From Phosphuga atrata (Eukaryota; Arthropoda; Insecta; Coleoptera; Silphidae): DNA of 64,000 bases. Under the pieces are notes generated by a model. The model was not told the DNA's origin and did not search any database. It was given only the letters and a program-made list of their open reading frames with translations. The DNA is taken from assembly GCA_944588485.1 (NCBI GenBank), contig OX155897.1, positions 46,485,297-46,549,296 of the forward strand, given 5' to 3'. Made by a program: the position numbers and the translations under genes. Below, piece after piece: positions 24,146 to 33,860 of the stretch (the first letter of the stretch is position 1; every line of letters begins with the position of its first letter).

Positions 24146-24293
24146 ATATGACTGTACAGGGCCGTGCTCCATCCACACCAGCCTAGGCGCCAAATTTCAA
24201 ACTCTAAAAAGTGTGAAATGTAAGCAATGACGAGAATTACTACAAATTATCATATTCAAACGAGACGTTTCGTATAATCACGATCGAACTTTG
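24146..24293 (-). repeat. DIRS right inverted terminal repeat
   Basis: Inverted counterpart of the left terminus: GCCTAGGCGCCAAATTTCAA, AAGCAATGACGAGAATTAC and AAACGAGACGTTTCG in that order. The far end extends to ATCACGATCGAACTTTGCC, matching the internal complementary region. Confidence 0.9.
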
Positions 24294-24423
24294 CCTCGTT
24301 TGTTTGTTTAATTATACGCCAGATTCTATAATAATTTACATCGATTCTCTTCTAATTTGTTTTATTTGAAATGTAACTAGCAAATAATAAATTGAAGACC
24401 ATCTATCTGTCTAGTATTGTCTC

Positions 24424-24766
24424 CAAAGTTCACCAAATGCAAATTACTGATGGAAAGTTCACAGACAACAATTCAACGACTAGAGATTTTAACGACTCGC
24501 AATTAGTCGATTTGATAATTCACCAACTCCACAATTATGATTTCTGATTAAAATAGAAAATATTATATAGAGTCCATGAAATCATGAGTCATATTATTGT
24601 TTCTTAATTTGTGATTAACAAATTTTCTTGGTTTTTAATAATGCAATCTAAGGAAATTGTAGAGTCGGTGAATTGTCCATTGGACTAATTGCGGTTCTGT
24701 GAACTTTCTAGTCGGCGAATTGTTGTCAGTGAATTTTCTTTCGGCAGTTGCAGTCGGTGAACTTTC
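24424..24766. mobile_element. Foldback element, about 120-bp arms
   Basis: CAAAGTTCACC near the left end and GGTGAACTTTCC at the right end are inverted. The arms continue through GACAACAATTC..CGACTAG and CGCAATTAGTC on both sides, around a central AT-rich loop of about 110 bp. There is no coding sequence. Confidence 0.75.
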
Positions 24767-25131
24767 CTAAAACCGATTTTCATATTATTTGTTTAATATT
24801 AACTGTGTAATTCCATTTCAATAAGAATGGCTATTTCTCTAGTCAGACATTAGTTTCTCTACGTAAAAACTTCTTATTTAATTTCCTGCATCTTGTTTAG
24901 TCTTCTAGACTTGTTCCGTTTATCAAGTCTTGAATATTCACTTTCGCCTAACAAAATTCAACTAATCATATGTCATTGTCCTTGCTACATAATCAATCAC
25001 TTTTTTTACATGTTTGTAAATATTTGAATGCCATGTAAGCATTATACATACTAATTGTTAAAGATTTAGATTGACTGTATGGAATCCTTTAAGAGATCTA
25101 TTGAAATTAATCCTGGTTGATGTATATTTAA
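24767..25131. other. AT-rich stretch
   Basis: Only a very short 14-bp-minisatellite-like patch near 24886-24935 stands out. Confidence 0.5.
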
Positions 25132-25527
25132 CGGTAAAAATCCGAAACGTATTCAATGTAGGTCGATTAATATCCGTTTTAAATCGACGTGTGTGCGGAA
25201 CCAATAAATGCGTAGATGTAATTCATGAAATATTGCTACAAACGACCGAAAATATCGGCCGATTGTAATCAATCGCAGTTACAACATCATTCGTTAACTT
25301 CTGTGTAATCATCTAAATACTAATCATAAACAGACAAAGCAAGGCAGACAAGATTTGTTGTTTAACTAGATCCGAAACGTATTCAATGCATGTCGATTAA
25401 AATCCGTTTTAAAACGACGTACGTGCGGAACCAATAAATGCGTAGTTTTCATTAATTCATTAGATATTGCTACAAACGGCCGAAAATATGGACCGATTGT
25501 AATCAATGGGAGTTACATCAACATAAA
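25132..25527 (+). repeat. Two direct copies of a 158-bp unit, 237 bp apart
   Basis: 25132-25290 and 25369-25527 share ATCCGAAACGTATTCAATG, GTGCGGAACCAATAAATGCG and CGATTGTAATCAATCGCAGT-like text at high identity. The spacer start (about 25305-25368) is repeated again at about 26040-26100, so a larger, partly lost unit is likely. Confidence 0.8.
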
Positions 25528-25539
25528 GTTAGACTTCCG

Positions 25540-26040
25540 AGCAAATCGGCTTTGATACTGGCGCGACGACATGGCGATACTATTATGCACTATGGAAATG
25601 TATGATGTACCATTCAAGTGCAGCGCTACTGACGCTCTGCGATAGCGACCGATCGCTATTGCGCATTATACAGTCGCACTGCCGGGGCGTTGCGAACGCA
25701 ACAAGGTTTTGACCTTATAAATTGTTTATAACATTTAAGAAATGGACAACAGTATTATACTTACGGAGTTGGAAGTTGAGACCTAATAAATTTAGTGTCT
25801 TGAATGGAATGTTATTCGGTTTAAGTGAAAGGACAACAAAAACCAACTGAGAAGGGACAAAGATTGGAATGAAATTGATTCAGACACAGCTGATTCTACC
25901 CAGACACAGCTGTTCTACTAACAGCTTATTGAAAAACTAACCGTTTCACCTGCCGTGACCGGTCTCAGAAGCTGCGATTTTCGGAAGTTGGTCTCGCGAC
26001 AGAGTCGCTGCGACACTGACGCGACGGCTTTGACGCTACG
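25540..26040. other. GC-richer region, unrecognised
   Basis: CG-rich text (many GCGAC, CGACG and GCGATAGCGA motifs) stands out from the surroundings. It includes an inverted pair GCGATAGCGA/TCGCTATTGC near 25639-25662. There is no coherent open frame or known motif. Confidence 0.5.
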
Positions 26041-26123
26041 TCTAGTATCTTAAACAGACAATACCAGGCAGACAAGATTTTAAGTTTAACTAGTTGATTA
26101 CCTAAATGTGACTATTATTTATA

Positions 26124-26200
26124 CAGTATAATCTCGGAAATTCGGCCGTTGGGTAATCGGACGACACGTCCAGTAATCGGGCGGTTTGGAGACCGCACGT
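26124..26200 (+). repeat. Possible pogo/Tigger-like terminal remnant
   Basis: Preceded by TA, the text CAGTATAATCTCGGAAATTC with repeated AATCGG motifs resembles termini of pogo/Tigger elements (TA target site, CAGT start). No partner end or transposase was found. Confidence 0.3.
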
Positions 26201-26274
26201 GCCCTCCCCTTCCACCATTCTTTCTAATAAAATAATCTAATAAAATACTGCGTGAGTATGCGTCTAACGGTTAA

Positions 26275-26400
26275 CCCGCACAGACGCACATATCTCTTGA
26301 AAATGGCGAATGTTAGTTCGCCGACACGTCGAGAATCCGGTTCTTTTCAGAACCAACCCTCAACATCAACGCCGAATCCCCGAGAAAACAAACCAACACA
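26275..26400 (+). repeat. Family X, copy 3
   Basis: Matches 19163-19275 closely. An open frame begins 'MANVSSPTRRESGSFQNQPS', Ser/Pro/Asn-rich like the start of a gag-type protein, and is soon lost. It is truncated by the palindrome that begins at 26442. Confidence 0.6.
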
Positions 26401-26441
26401 TGTTTCTATCCGCAAAAACCTCAAATACAACATATGTATTA

Positions 26442-26744
26442 TTTTACCGCGCAAAACTTTAATTGGTAAGCAAATCTCTAATAATTATTTCCTTAAATAG
26501 ATTGCGTCATGAAATCATCTAAATTAAATTAATACAAATAAAAAATGCAATGAACTTAAAGTATAAGCATAGTTTGGCAACACAGTCATCGTATATTCTT
26601 ATCTTAACAAACTATTCTTATACTTTAAGTTCATTCCATTTTTTATTTGTATTAATTTAATTTAGATGATTTCATGATGCAATCTATTTAAGGAAATAAT
26701 TATTAGAGATTTGGTTACCAATTAAAGTTTTGCGCGGTAGAAAA
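26442..26744. mobile_element. Near-perfect palindrome, about 135-bp arms
   Basis: The left arm 26442-26575 starts TTTTACCGCGCAAAACTTTA; the right arm 26605-26744 is its inverse with only a few mismatches. The loop is about 30 bp. High arm identity points to a young element or ongoing gene conversion. There is no coding sequence. Confidence 0.85.
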
Positions 26745-28678
26745 CTAGACTTTAGCAACTTTATCAGTTGCAAATGAAGTCGTCTCACGTTCACGCGTTA
26801 TCTCACTCTCCGCCGAGATTACCTTTATAACGCGAACTAAAATTATCCCTGGAAATTATAATTTGTTAGGGCGTGATAATTCCAATGTTAAGAAGATGAC
26901 ATTTTTTTCTGTTCTTGTGGGAAAAAGTTTCGACGTTTAAAAGAAAAATCGAAACATTAATTTCGGGTCTTTAATTGTGTCAAAGTGATGTTATTTTTCT
27001 TATAAATGTGTGGAAAATCACTTGCAGACTGCATTCTATCCGGACGTGCTTTTAAATTGAAGCCGGCAATTAAGTTCTCCTGAATTTATTTCCTCTATTT
27101 GTAGAGTTAATGTAGAAATGGTGTGATATTTTTTTCCTAAAATGATTGTATTTATTTTAATTGGAATAAATCTATATAGATATCTACAAAGTATTTCATT
27201 TGAATCATTTCGATTTACATTGCTACAACTTGAAATCTAGTTATATTTAATGTTACATTTTTAATATTAAACGTGATCCTTCTCGAACCTGACTAAAATA
27301 AATAAAATACGTGATTTTAAAGCGTGTTTACAATGTCACAGGATAATCTTAATTCCACATTGATTATGAAATAAATACGAATTTACTTTTTAATGGACCT
27401 AAAACATAAATAAATTGTGCAGAAATTATTTTTAACTCGGACTTCTCAACATTTCCGGTAATATCTACATTATATTCAACGTGATTATCCTCTATGGATT
27501 ATTCTGAACTATTTCTTTCCAGACCAGAGTCAGATATCACATTGTATACTTATAATCTGTGGGCTACAAGCTTAAACCTAGCAGGTCGTATTCAACGAAG
27601 CTTATCAGCGGAAAACACAAAGACGCAGAGGAGACCAAGCACGAATTATTGTGCATGTTTATTTTATTAGCTATCGTTAATAGGATAACCTATTGGCACC
27701 CTGTCTCTTCACGCTATTATAGACATCGTATTTATTATTCATTTAATAGATGACATAGTTCATCCTATTATTTCTGATTAATTTAAATAGATAATAAATT
27801 AAAAAATTATACTATTACTTATTTAGTAGTAATGAATTTATTGTATATGTAACTAAAAGCTATCGACTATAAATAATTTCTGTCACTTCGTTATATCTAA
27901 TAATAACGAATTATACTATTTTATTAGCTGTAATAATTGTAACATTTAAATAAGCTACATTTATATTTTATTTACTAAGCGATATTTTTTATATAGATGA
28001 GTTTATAAAAAAGTAACTTTGTGTGGGCTCTAGGGATGTGGAAAATATTTAATTTTTTTTAGTAAACCATTTAACAACTTTTCACATCCAATTCGGCTGG
28101 AACGGTTCTTTTTTTCTCTCTCCACCGGCTTTACTGACACGGAAACTGTAACTTGCGAAGTCGGAAGTGAACGTTTTTATGCGAGATCATGGTGAGCTCT
28201 GAATGCTCCTGTAAGAATCTCACTCAAAAAAATAGACTGAAGTATATATAAAAAGGAATTTCGTTCGAGAAATGACTTGATATTTTACCTAATCTCGTTT
28301 CATTTGTCTAGCTTTACCTATCAATCTTTTAGTCTATTGTTAAATTCGTGTGCGTAGTGATTCCTGAGGAGTTTAAAGCCTTCTAATGCTTCAACAATAA
28401 TATTTTTGATTAGTTACCCTGTTTTAGTTGAGTTTTCTTGACCATGACCTTGTTTTCTTGCCAGTCTAACGTAAAAAAATCAAGTTGTATTTTTTGAATT
28501 GTGTCAATTAGTCTAATATACGTTTTTAATATTCTGTTGGGTAGACTTTGCTTTTAAGTCACACTCGGTTGGCAGTTTTTGAAACTAAAATGACGCATGC
28601 CCAGTAAACCGTACAGCAGTAGTAGTAAAAATTGTGATTGTGTGTGTTGTGTTTTGTTGAGTTTTCAAGGATATGTGA

Positions 28679-28681
<3 letters not shown>
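26745..28681. other. AT-rich stretch with no recognised feature
   Basis: No convincing exon, repeat or transposon domain. The 64-residue frame near 27559 has no motif I recognise. Confidence 0.5.

Positions 28682-28730
<49 letters not shown>
28682..28730. repeat. (TA)n microsatellite
   Basis: Pure TA dinucleotides. A perfect 16-bp palindrome, GGAAAGTATACTTTCC, follows at 28735-28750. Confidence 0.95.
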
Positions 28731-28733
<3 letters not shown>

Positions 28734-29014
28734 AGGAAAGTATACTTTCCTCAATAGATAGCTTTGGAAGGATTTCCATGGAGACGAAAGATAATATGTG
28801 TTTATTACGTGATAAACATAAAAGTAGAAAAAGTCCAGTTAAGAAGAAGTTAAAATGATTTGAAACTGTAAATAGAGAAGTGAATTGTGAACGTTAATTG
28901 TCGTTTCTTTGTTTACAGGTAAGAATGTAAATAGTTATAAAAGAAATGTAATAAAAAAATATACTTTGTTTACAGAGAAACAGATTCTCGTTTACTTAAA
29001 AAAATAATTGTCAC

Positions 29015-29016
<2 letters not shown>

Positions 29017-29053
<37 letters not shown>
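29017..29053. repeat. (TA)n microsatellite
   Basis: Pure TA dinucleotides. Confidence 0.95.
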
Positions 29054-29055
<2 letters not shown>

Positions 29056-29189
29056 AACTGACGTAAGAAACTTTTAAATATTTATTTTCTAAATGTAATT
29101 GTAATTTTGTAAATTTTAACTCCTGGTCTGACAACGTTGAGAGTAAACAACTCATCACCCATTAGAGTGGCCCCATCTATATACTCTGA

Positions 29190-30110
29190 TAGGACTCAGC
29201 ATGAAGGGAAATATTAACATAACTACAGAGGAATTTCACTGATAACTGTGACATTCTGTGCAAAACCCTATTAAATCGGCTAGAACCTCAGATGGATCCA
29301 CAGATAAGAGAATACCAAGGAGTGTTCAGGAAGGATAGATCATGCAGTGAGCAGATATGGTTCTGGAGAACAATATTAACAATGAGAAGGACCAGGAACA
29401 TCACAATACCATTCGTCGACTCGTCGACAAAAAGGCCTACGACTCCATATATAAACAGTCTTCAACAAATTGGAAGAAATGAAGGTGGACAACAAGACCA
29501 GAAATCTAATCCAGGAAACATTAACAAATACAAAATTCAAAGTGAAGTCGTTGGCTCTGTGAGCTAATACACTCCCTCAACAAGGAGACAAAACGAACCC
29601 TAATATCTACAGAGGAATTTCACTACTACCAGTGACATACAAAATTCAAGGTCTCGGAAACATTTGAAATCAAGACAGGTGTGAAACACAGGGAGATGGC
29701 TTCTCACCCATTCTATTTAATTCAGTTTTAGAGAAAATAATCTAGACATGAGAAAAAGATTTGGAGACACAATAATAGAACCGTCAACATAAAATGTTTG
29801 GCACTCGCTGATATAGCCATCATAATAAAAAATAGAAAAGAAGCTAAAGAAGCTCTAGAAACACTACACGCAATACCAGCCAAAGCAGGGCTGCAAATCT
29901 CATACGAAAAAACACAGTGCATGGACACAAAATCCACAGATAGAAACCCACTGATAACTAAGTTTGGAAAGACAATACAAGTAGAAAATTTCAAACACCT
30001 GGAAGAGATTATACAGAAAACAGGACTGAACTCAAAATCCAATGAAGAAAGGATCACAAAACTACAACAAGCATACAGACTTACATGGAACCTATAAAAT
30101 AAAAAGGAGT
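29190..30110 (+). pseudogene. LINE reverse transcriptase fragment (RTE/Jockey-like)
   Basis: The plus strand encodes RT blocks in order: 'YRGISL'-like text, 'REYQGVFRKDRSCSEQIW' (the 'GFRKGRS' motif), 'RLVDKKAYDSIYK' (the first catalytic block 'VDFKKAYDSI'), 'FEIKTGVKHREMASHPFYLI' (the 'KTGVRQGD.LSP' motif), then 'KCLALADIAIIIKNRKEAKE', where the catalytic YADD has become LADI. After this come 'KAGLQISYEKTQCM' and the thumb block 'IQVENFKHLEEIIQKTGLNS'. The last 100 residues are one open frame; the rest is interrupted by stops and an internal duplication. Endonuclease and C-terminus are missing. Confidence 0.8.
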
Positions 30111-30262
30111 ATCTCTATCAATGCCAAATTAAGACTGAATACTCAGAAACAAAGGTAATCAAGGGAAGAACGAAAATCAAGGACATAGAAAAACAAGGGA
30201 GGGAAATACTAAGAAGGATCTAGGCCGGTACAGAAACAGGGGAACTGAAAGAGGGAATCTTC

Positions 30263-30640
30263 GTGGCGGGCAACCTAATCAAACCGGGGTTAAACCAACG
30301 GTCTTTGCCACATTGACCTATATTGGATCGAGAGTTCGTGCTGCCGCGCGTAGGTTGTCTTGATTTATTTCTCTGCTTCGCGGCGGATAACCTAATGTAA
30401 CCGGAGTTAAACCAACGGTCCTTGCCACACTGTCCTATCTTGGATCGAGAGGTCGCGCTGCCGCGCGTCTGTTGTCTTGATTTATCAGTCCGCTTCGCGG
30501 CGGGAAACCTAATCTAACCGAGGTTAAACCAACGGTACTTTGCCAAATTGTCCTATTTTGGAGCGAGAGTTCGCACTACCGCGCGTATGTTGTCTTGATT
30601 TATCTGCCCGCTTCGCCGCGTGCAACCAAATCTATCTGTT
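30263..30640 (+). repeat. 117-bp GC-rich tandem repeat, three copies plus a partial
   Basis: The unit start AACCTAAT recurs at 30272, 30389 and 30506 (spacing 117), with a further AACC at 30624. Each unit holds GGTTAAACCAACGGT, TTGGATCGAGAG, GCCGCGCGT and TGTTGTCTTGATTTAT, and ends with the GC palindrome-like CCGCTTCGCGGCGGG. It directly follows the LINE fragment. It has no coding potential that I recognise. Confidence 0.9.
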
Positions 30641-30724
30641 GTCTTTATTTATAATTTAAAATAAAAATTTAATATAATTTATTATTTTTTAAAGTAGTTA
30701 ATATTTAGGTTGCCCGACGCTTCG

Positions 30725-30742
30725 CGGGCGGGGGGGGGGGGG
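30725..30742. repeat. Poly-G tract
   Basis: A near-pure G run just after GACGCTTCGCGGGC, which echoes the end of the 117-bp repeat unit. Confidence 0.85.
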
Positions 30743-30828
30743 TGTTATCTAAAAAAATTAAACTGCTGGAAATTTAATTTGCAATAAAATTTACTAATTT
30801 GATTTACCTATAAAACAGGATCATTCTC

Positions 30829-31330
30829 TTGTGGCCCTCATCTTCCAACCAATCATATGTCTTCCAACAATCAGACACACTTGTGTTTCCGGGTTTAATA
30901 TATTGCCAATATATTTCTAGAAATACTGCCCTACTGCGTGCCGAAACCACTTCCAGGAAACATTTGTTAGTGTCTGTCTCGATCCCTCCAAAAACCCATT
31001 TTCCTTCAATATGTTTCCTCTGTGGTATTTCCTCTTTCCAAATTTATTTTCCTTAATTTCCACAGTTATTTTTGGTCCGCCAAGCATTTCATTGTCCCTT
31101 ATACACATTTCTATGTAAACCTCCCTGCAGAAGTGGCACAAGTTTGTAATGCAACTTCACTGATAACCATAGTTTTTTTGTCACTTTATTCAATTTCATA
31201 TTTGCCACACACACAGGACAAATATAATGGTTTGCAACTAAGCCCACTTGCATAGGCCAGTTCACCACTAACTCCTGAGTTGCTGTCGCATTTATAATAT
31301 TGTCAATATGAAAATTGAAAGACATATTTT
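30829..31330 (-). pseudogene. Merlin (IS1016/ISXO2-like) transposase (broken)
   Basis: The minus strand encodes 'LVVNWPMQVGLVANHYICPV' and 'CPVCVANMKLNK' (the N-terminal CxxC knuckle of Merlin transposases). Then come 'CHFCREVYIEM', 'GPKITVEIKENKFGKRKYHR' and, after a frameshift, 'KWVFGGIETDTNKCFLEVV', 'YIKPGNTSVSDCWKTYDWLE'. These match the family order including 'VEIDESKFGKRKYHRG' and 'SDCWKAYD'. The first catalytic Asp is changed (EIKEN for EIDES), while the second (SDCW) remains. A deletion removes about 50 residues between the knuckle and the catalytic core, and the C-terminal Glu region is not seen. No terminal repeats were found, so this is a fragment. Confidence 0.85.
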
Positions 31331-31339
31331 GCTTTAAAA

Positions 31340-31899
31340 AAGAGACTAAACAAATTATGAAATATTAATGATGACAATAAAAATTGATATAAATATTTAT
31401 TCGTACACTTAGATTTTTCATGTTTATACCTATCCTTGTCATAAAATTTTTTAAATGTTTGGAAACTCTGATTTGTTTACATATTGACTGTCAAAAAATT
31501 TTGACACTGGCGCTGTAGTCAGAGTGTTACCTAAAAGCAAAGTGAACCCTAACATTTACAATGTTTCAATTCATTTTCATATTTTAAAAAAGGGAAAATT
31601 AGTTAAGCAAAGTAAAAGTGGTTGCAGAGATTTTGTTTTCTGTAATAATTGACATTTGGTTAACAGACGTAGCAGACTATTTTAATCAAAGAGATCTATA
31701 TTAAATTATTTATCTTAAATTCACAAGTACAAAACTTAATCACGTCGACATAAAGCATGATTACCGACGAAATAAGGACTTGCGACCATGCAAGATGATG
31801 ATGACTGAACCCAAAAAAAAACGTGGCCGTCGTAAATAAAGTGAACTATTTCAAATAAAAAACACTCCTAGAAAGCATACCCCGGCAATTACTAGTACA
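31340..31899. other. AT-rich stretch with no recognised feature
   Basis: Nothing identifiable between the Merlin fragment and the gag-like region. Confidence 0.5.
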
Positions 31900-32700
31900 C
31901 ACCCTACAACAAAATGTAGATGGACAACTAACTCTCAAGGTACACTGCCCACAAAATCATTCTCTACGTCTACATCATAATCAAAAACCTTCATCACATC
32001 CAGTCTTACCACATCCCGGATTAAATTCTCCTTACTATGGCAGTTACACCGCCCAAAGAATGGGGAGCTTATCACTAAAACCCATAGCCACATTATCTTC
32101 AAAACAAATGACAATTCAGAAACTCTCCTACAAACCTTACCCCAAAATAAAACCATCTCATCCTTCTTGCTCTGTAAAATCTTTAACTACAAATCCCTTT
32201 CCAAATAAAACAGGTCATTAAAGGAGTGGAATACAAAATGAAAAATCTCTGAATTATAAATTCTGCTACTGTAAGAGGGTAACATCAAAGACTACAAACA
32301 ACCCAACCCTCTTAGTCAAAATTATAATTCAAGACATAAAAACCTATGAATCCATGCTCAGGTGACCTATTCTTTATGAATAGGCTCCTCGTATCTCTAG
32401 CCACTGCACCAAGTGTCAATCAATCCATGACACAACTTAGAACTGCTCCTCCACAATTAATTGTTGGAAATGTGGAGATTCGCACCAGGCGGCTTCACCG
32501 AAATGTCCAAACCATCTAGAAGCTTCTATTTAGGGAGTACCATATATCAAAATTAGAAATGCCAGTAGAAATTACATAAAATTCAAGAACCAAATATTCA
32601 AGCAACAAATTCAAGAAATACATGATTTCATCATCAACACCCACTCTAAAGGAATTAATTATCCCTGAATGGGGATGGAATGTTAAAAAGACTGCACTGA
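31900..32700 (+). pseudogene. LINE ORF1 (gag-like) with zinc knuckles, Jockey/I-type (broken)
   Basis: Near 32405-32515 the plus strand reads 'CTKCQSIHDTT' and then 'NCWKCGDSHQAASPKCPN', two consecutive Cys/His knuckles as found at the end of Jockey- and I-type LINE ORF1 proteins. The upstream 500 bp translates in patches without a diagnostic motif. Such proteins bind the element's RNA. Stops and frameshifts are frequent. Whether it belonged with the RT fragment at 32830 is unclear, because the intervening endonuclease is missing. Confidence 0.65.
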
Positions 32701-32829
32701 TGCTTTTTGCCTTCAAAATAGACACTCCTATGCCGTTTTCTCGGGCAACATGATGCCTATCATAATGTCCACCTGACTGTCCTCGACTCCGATTCTCCTA
32801 CACAACCCACCGACGAAGCCTCGCAATCT

Positions 32830-33860
32830 CTTATAAATATACATGATAAAATTAATTACGTTTGCGCTAATATCAACAGATATATCAATAAGCGCCTACA
32901 ACCACAAGCAGAGAGGATCATCAGAGAATACCAAGCAGGCTTCAGATGAGGTAGTTCCACTGCCGACTAGATCTTCACAGTAAAGCAGATACTGAGCAAA
33001 GCATGGGAATACGACATCGATATACACAACATCTTTATCGACTACAAACAGGCATATGACTAGAGCAGCTAAATATACCGACCAAGCTGATAAGAATGAT
33101 CAAGGCAATAATGGACGAATCAGAAGCCGTGATACGGTTCCAAAACCAGCTAACGTATCCATTTAAAATACCGAAAGGTTTAAAGCGGGAAGATTGGCAC
33201 CCACACTCTTCAGCCTTACGTTAGAGTATGTCATAAGACAAATGGGAGTAGGCAGAGACAACCTCCTCAACAACAACTTCGTGGAATTAGCGGCATATGC
33301 GGATTATATCAACATAATGAGCAGAAGGATCGATACGGCACAAGAGACATATACATAGTTAAAAGAAGACGCCAAAGGCAGCGTGCTCAAAATAAACATT
33401 AGCAAAACAAAGACAATGACACAAAGGCGAAGAAATGGGTCAGATATTCGGCACCAGGATGACATTGATTCAGCCAACAAATTTGTGTTTCTGGGAGTAG
33501 AGGTTAACAGAGACGGGACAGGAGACAGAGAGATATGCCAAAGAATTCAATAACGAGCTCTTTGTTGTGTTGTGCTCTTCTACATTTATAAAGCTGCAAA
33601 GGCTGCAATGGGTAGGACACGTGCTGAGGATGGACGATTCGCGACTCCCAAAATGAGTGCTAAGTGCAAGAATGCAAGGTAGGCGACCGATAGGGAGGCC
33701 AAGGTTGGACTGGGAGGGGGAGATGAGAAAATGCACACCAAATGCTGGAGATATGAGCGTGGAGGAGAACTGCGATGGACAGACTGGAATAGGGGGTTAG
33801 GATCCAGGAGGCCAAGGCTCGATTTAGGCTGTAGCGCCATATGATGATGACGATATCAAT
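32830..33860 (+). pseudogene. LINE RT fragment with 'GHVLRM' tail (RTE/Jockey-like, broken)
   Basis: Blocks in order: 'RLQPQAERIIREYQAGFR', 'SSTAD.IFTVKQILSKAWEY', 'HNIFIDYKQAYD' (first catalytic Asp), then a decayed palm. The YADD motif survives only as 'YADYI'-like text near 33296. At 33590-33720 follows the tail 'LQRLQWVGHVLRMDDSRLPK', then 'GRRPIGRPRLDWEGEMRK', characteristic of one widespread insect LINE group. The element ends near 33860 with ATGATGATGA. The open frame on the opposite strand near 33586-33840 is a shadow. Confidence 0.8.

Larger units (their letters stand above)
19822..24293 (+). mobile_element. DIRS-like tyrosine-recombinase retrotransposon (inactive)
   Basis: Inverted terminal repeats (19822-19960 and 24146-24293) enclose, in order, a basic gag-like ORF, a long tandem-repeat region, DIRS-type RT and RNase H, and a tyrosine recombinase C-terminus. 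An internal complementary region follows at 23957-24066. This layout (inverted ends, internal complementary region, tyrosine recombinase in place of a DDE integrase) is specific to the DIRS order. No target duplication is expected and none was seen. All coding parts carry stops and frameshifts. Confidence 0.9.

Noticed and set aside
19822..24293. LTR retrotransposon (Gypsy or BEL)
   Set aside because: The terminal repeats are inverted, not direct, and the element carries a tyrosine recombinase with no DDE integrase.
28908..28980. Small exon or intron suggested by TTTGTTTACAG followed by GTAAGAATG
   Set aside because: The acceptor and donor abut with no exon between them; the motif is a short direct repeat (CTTTGTTTACAG at 28908 and 28966).
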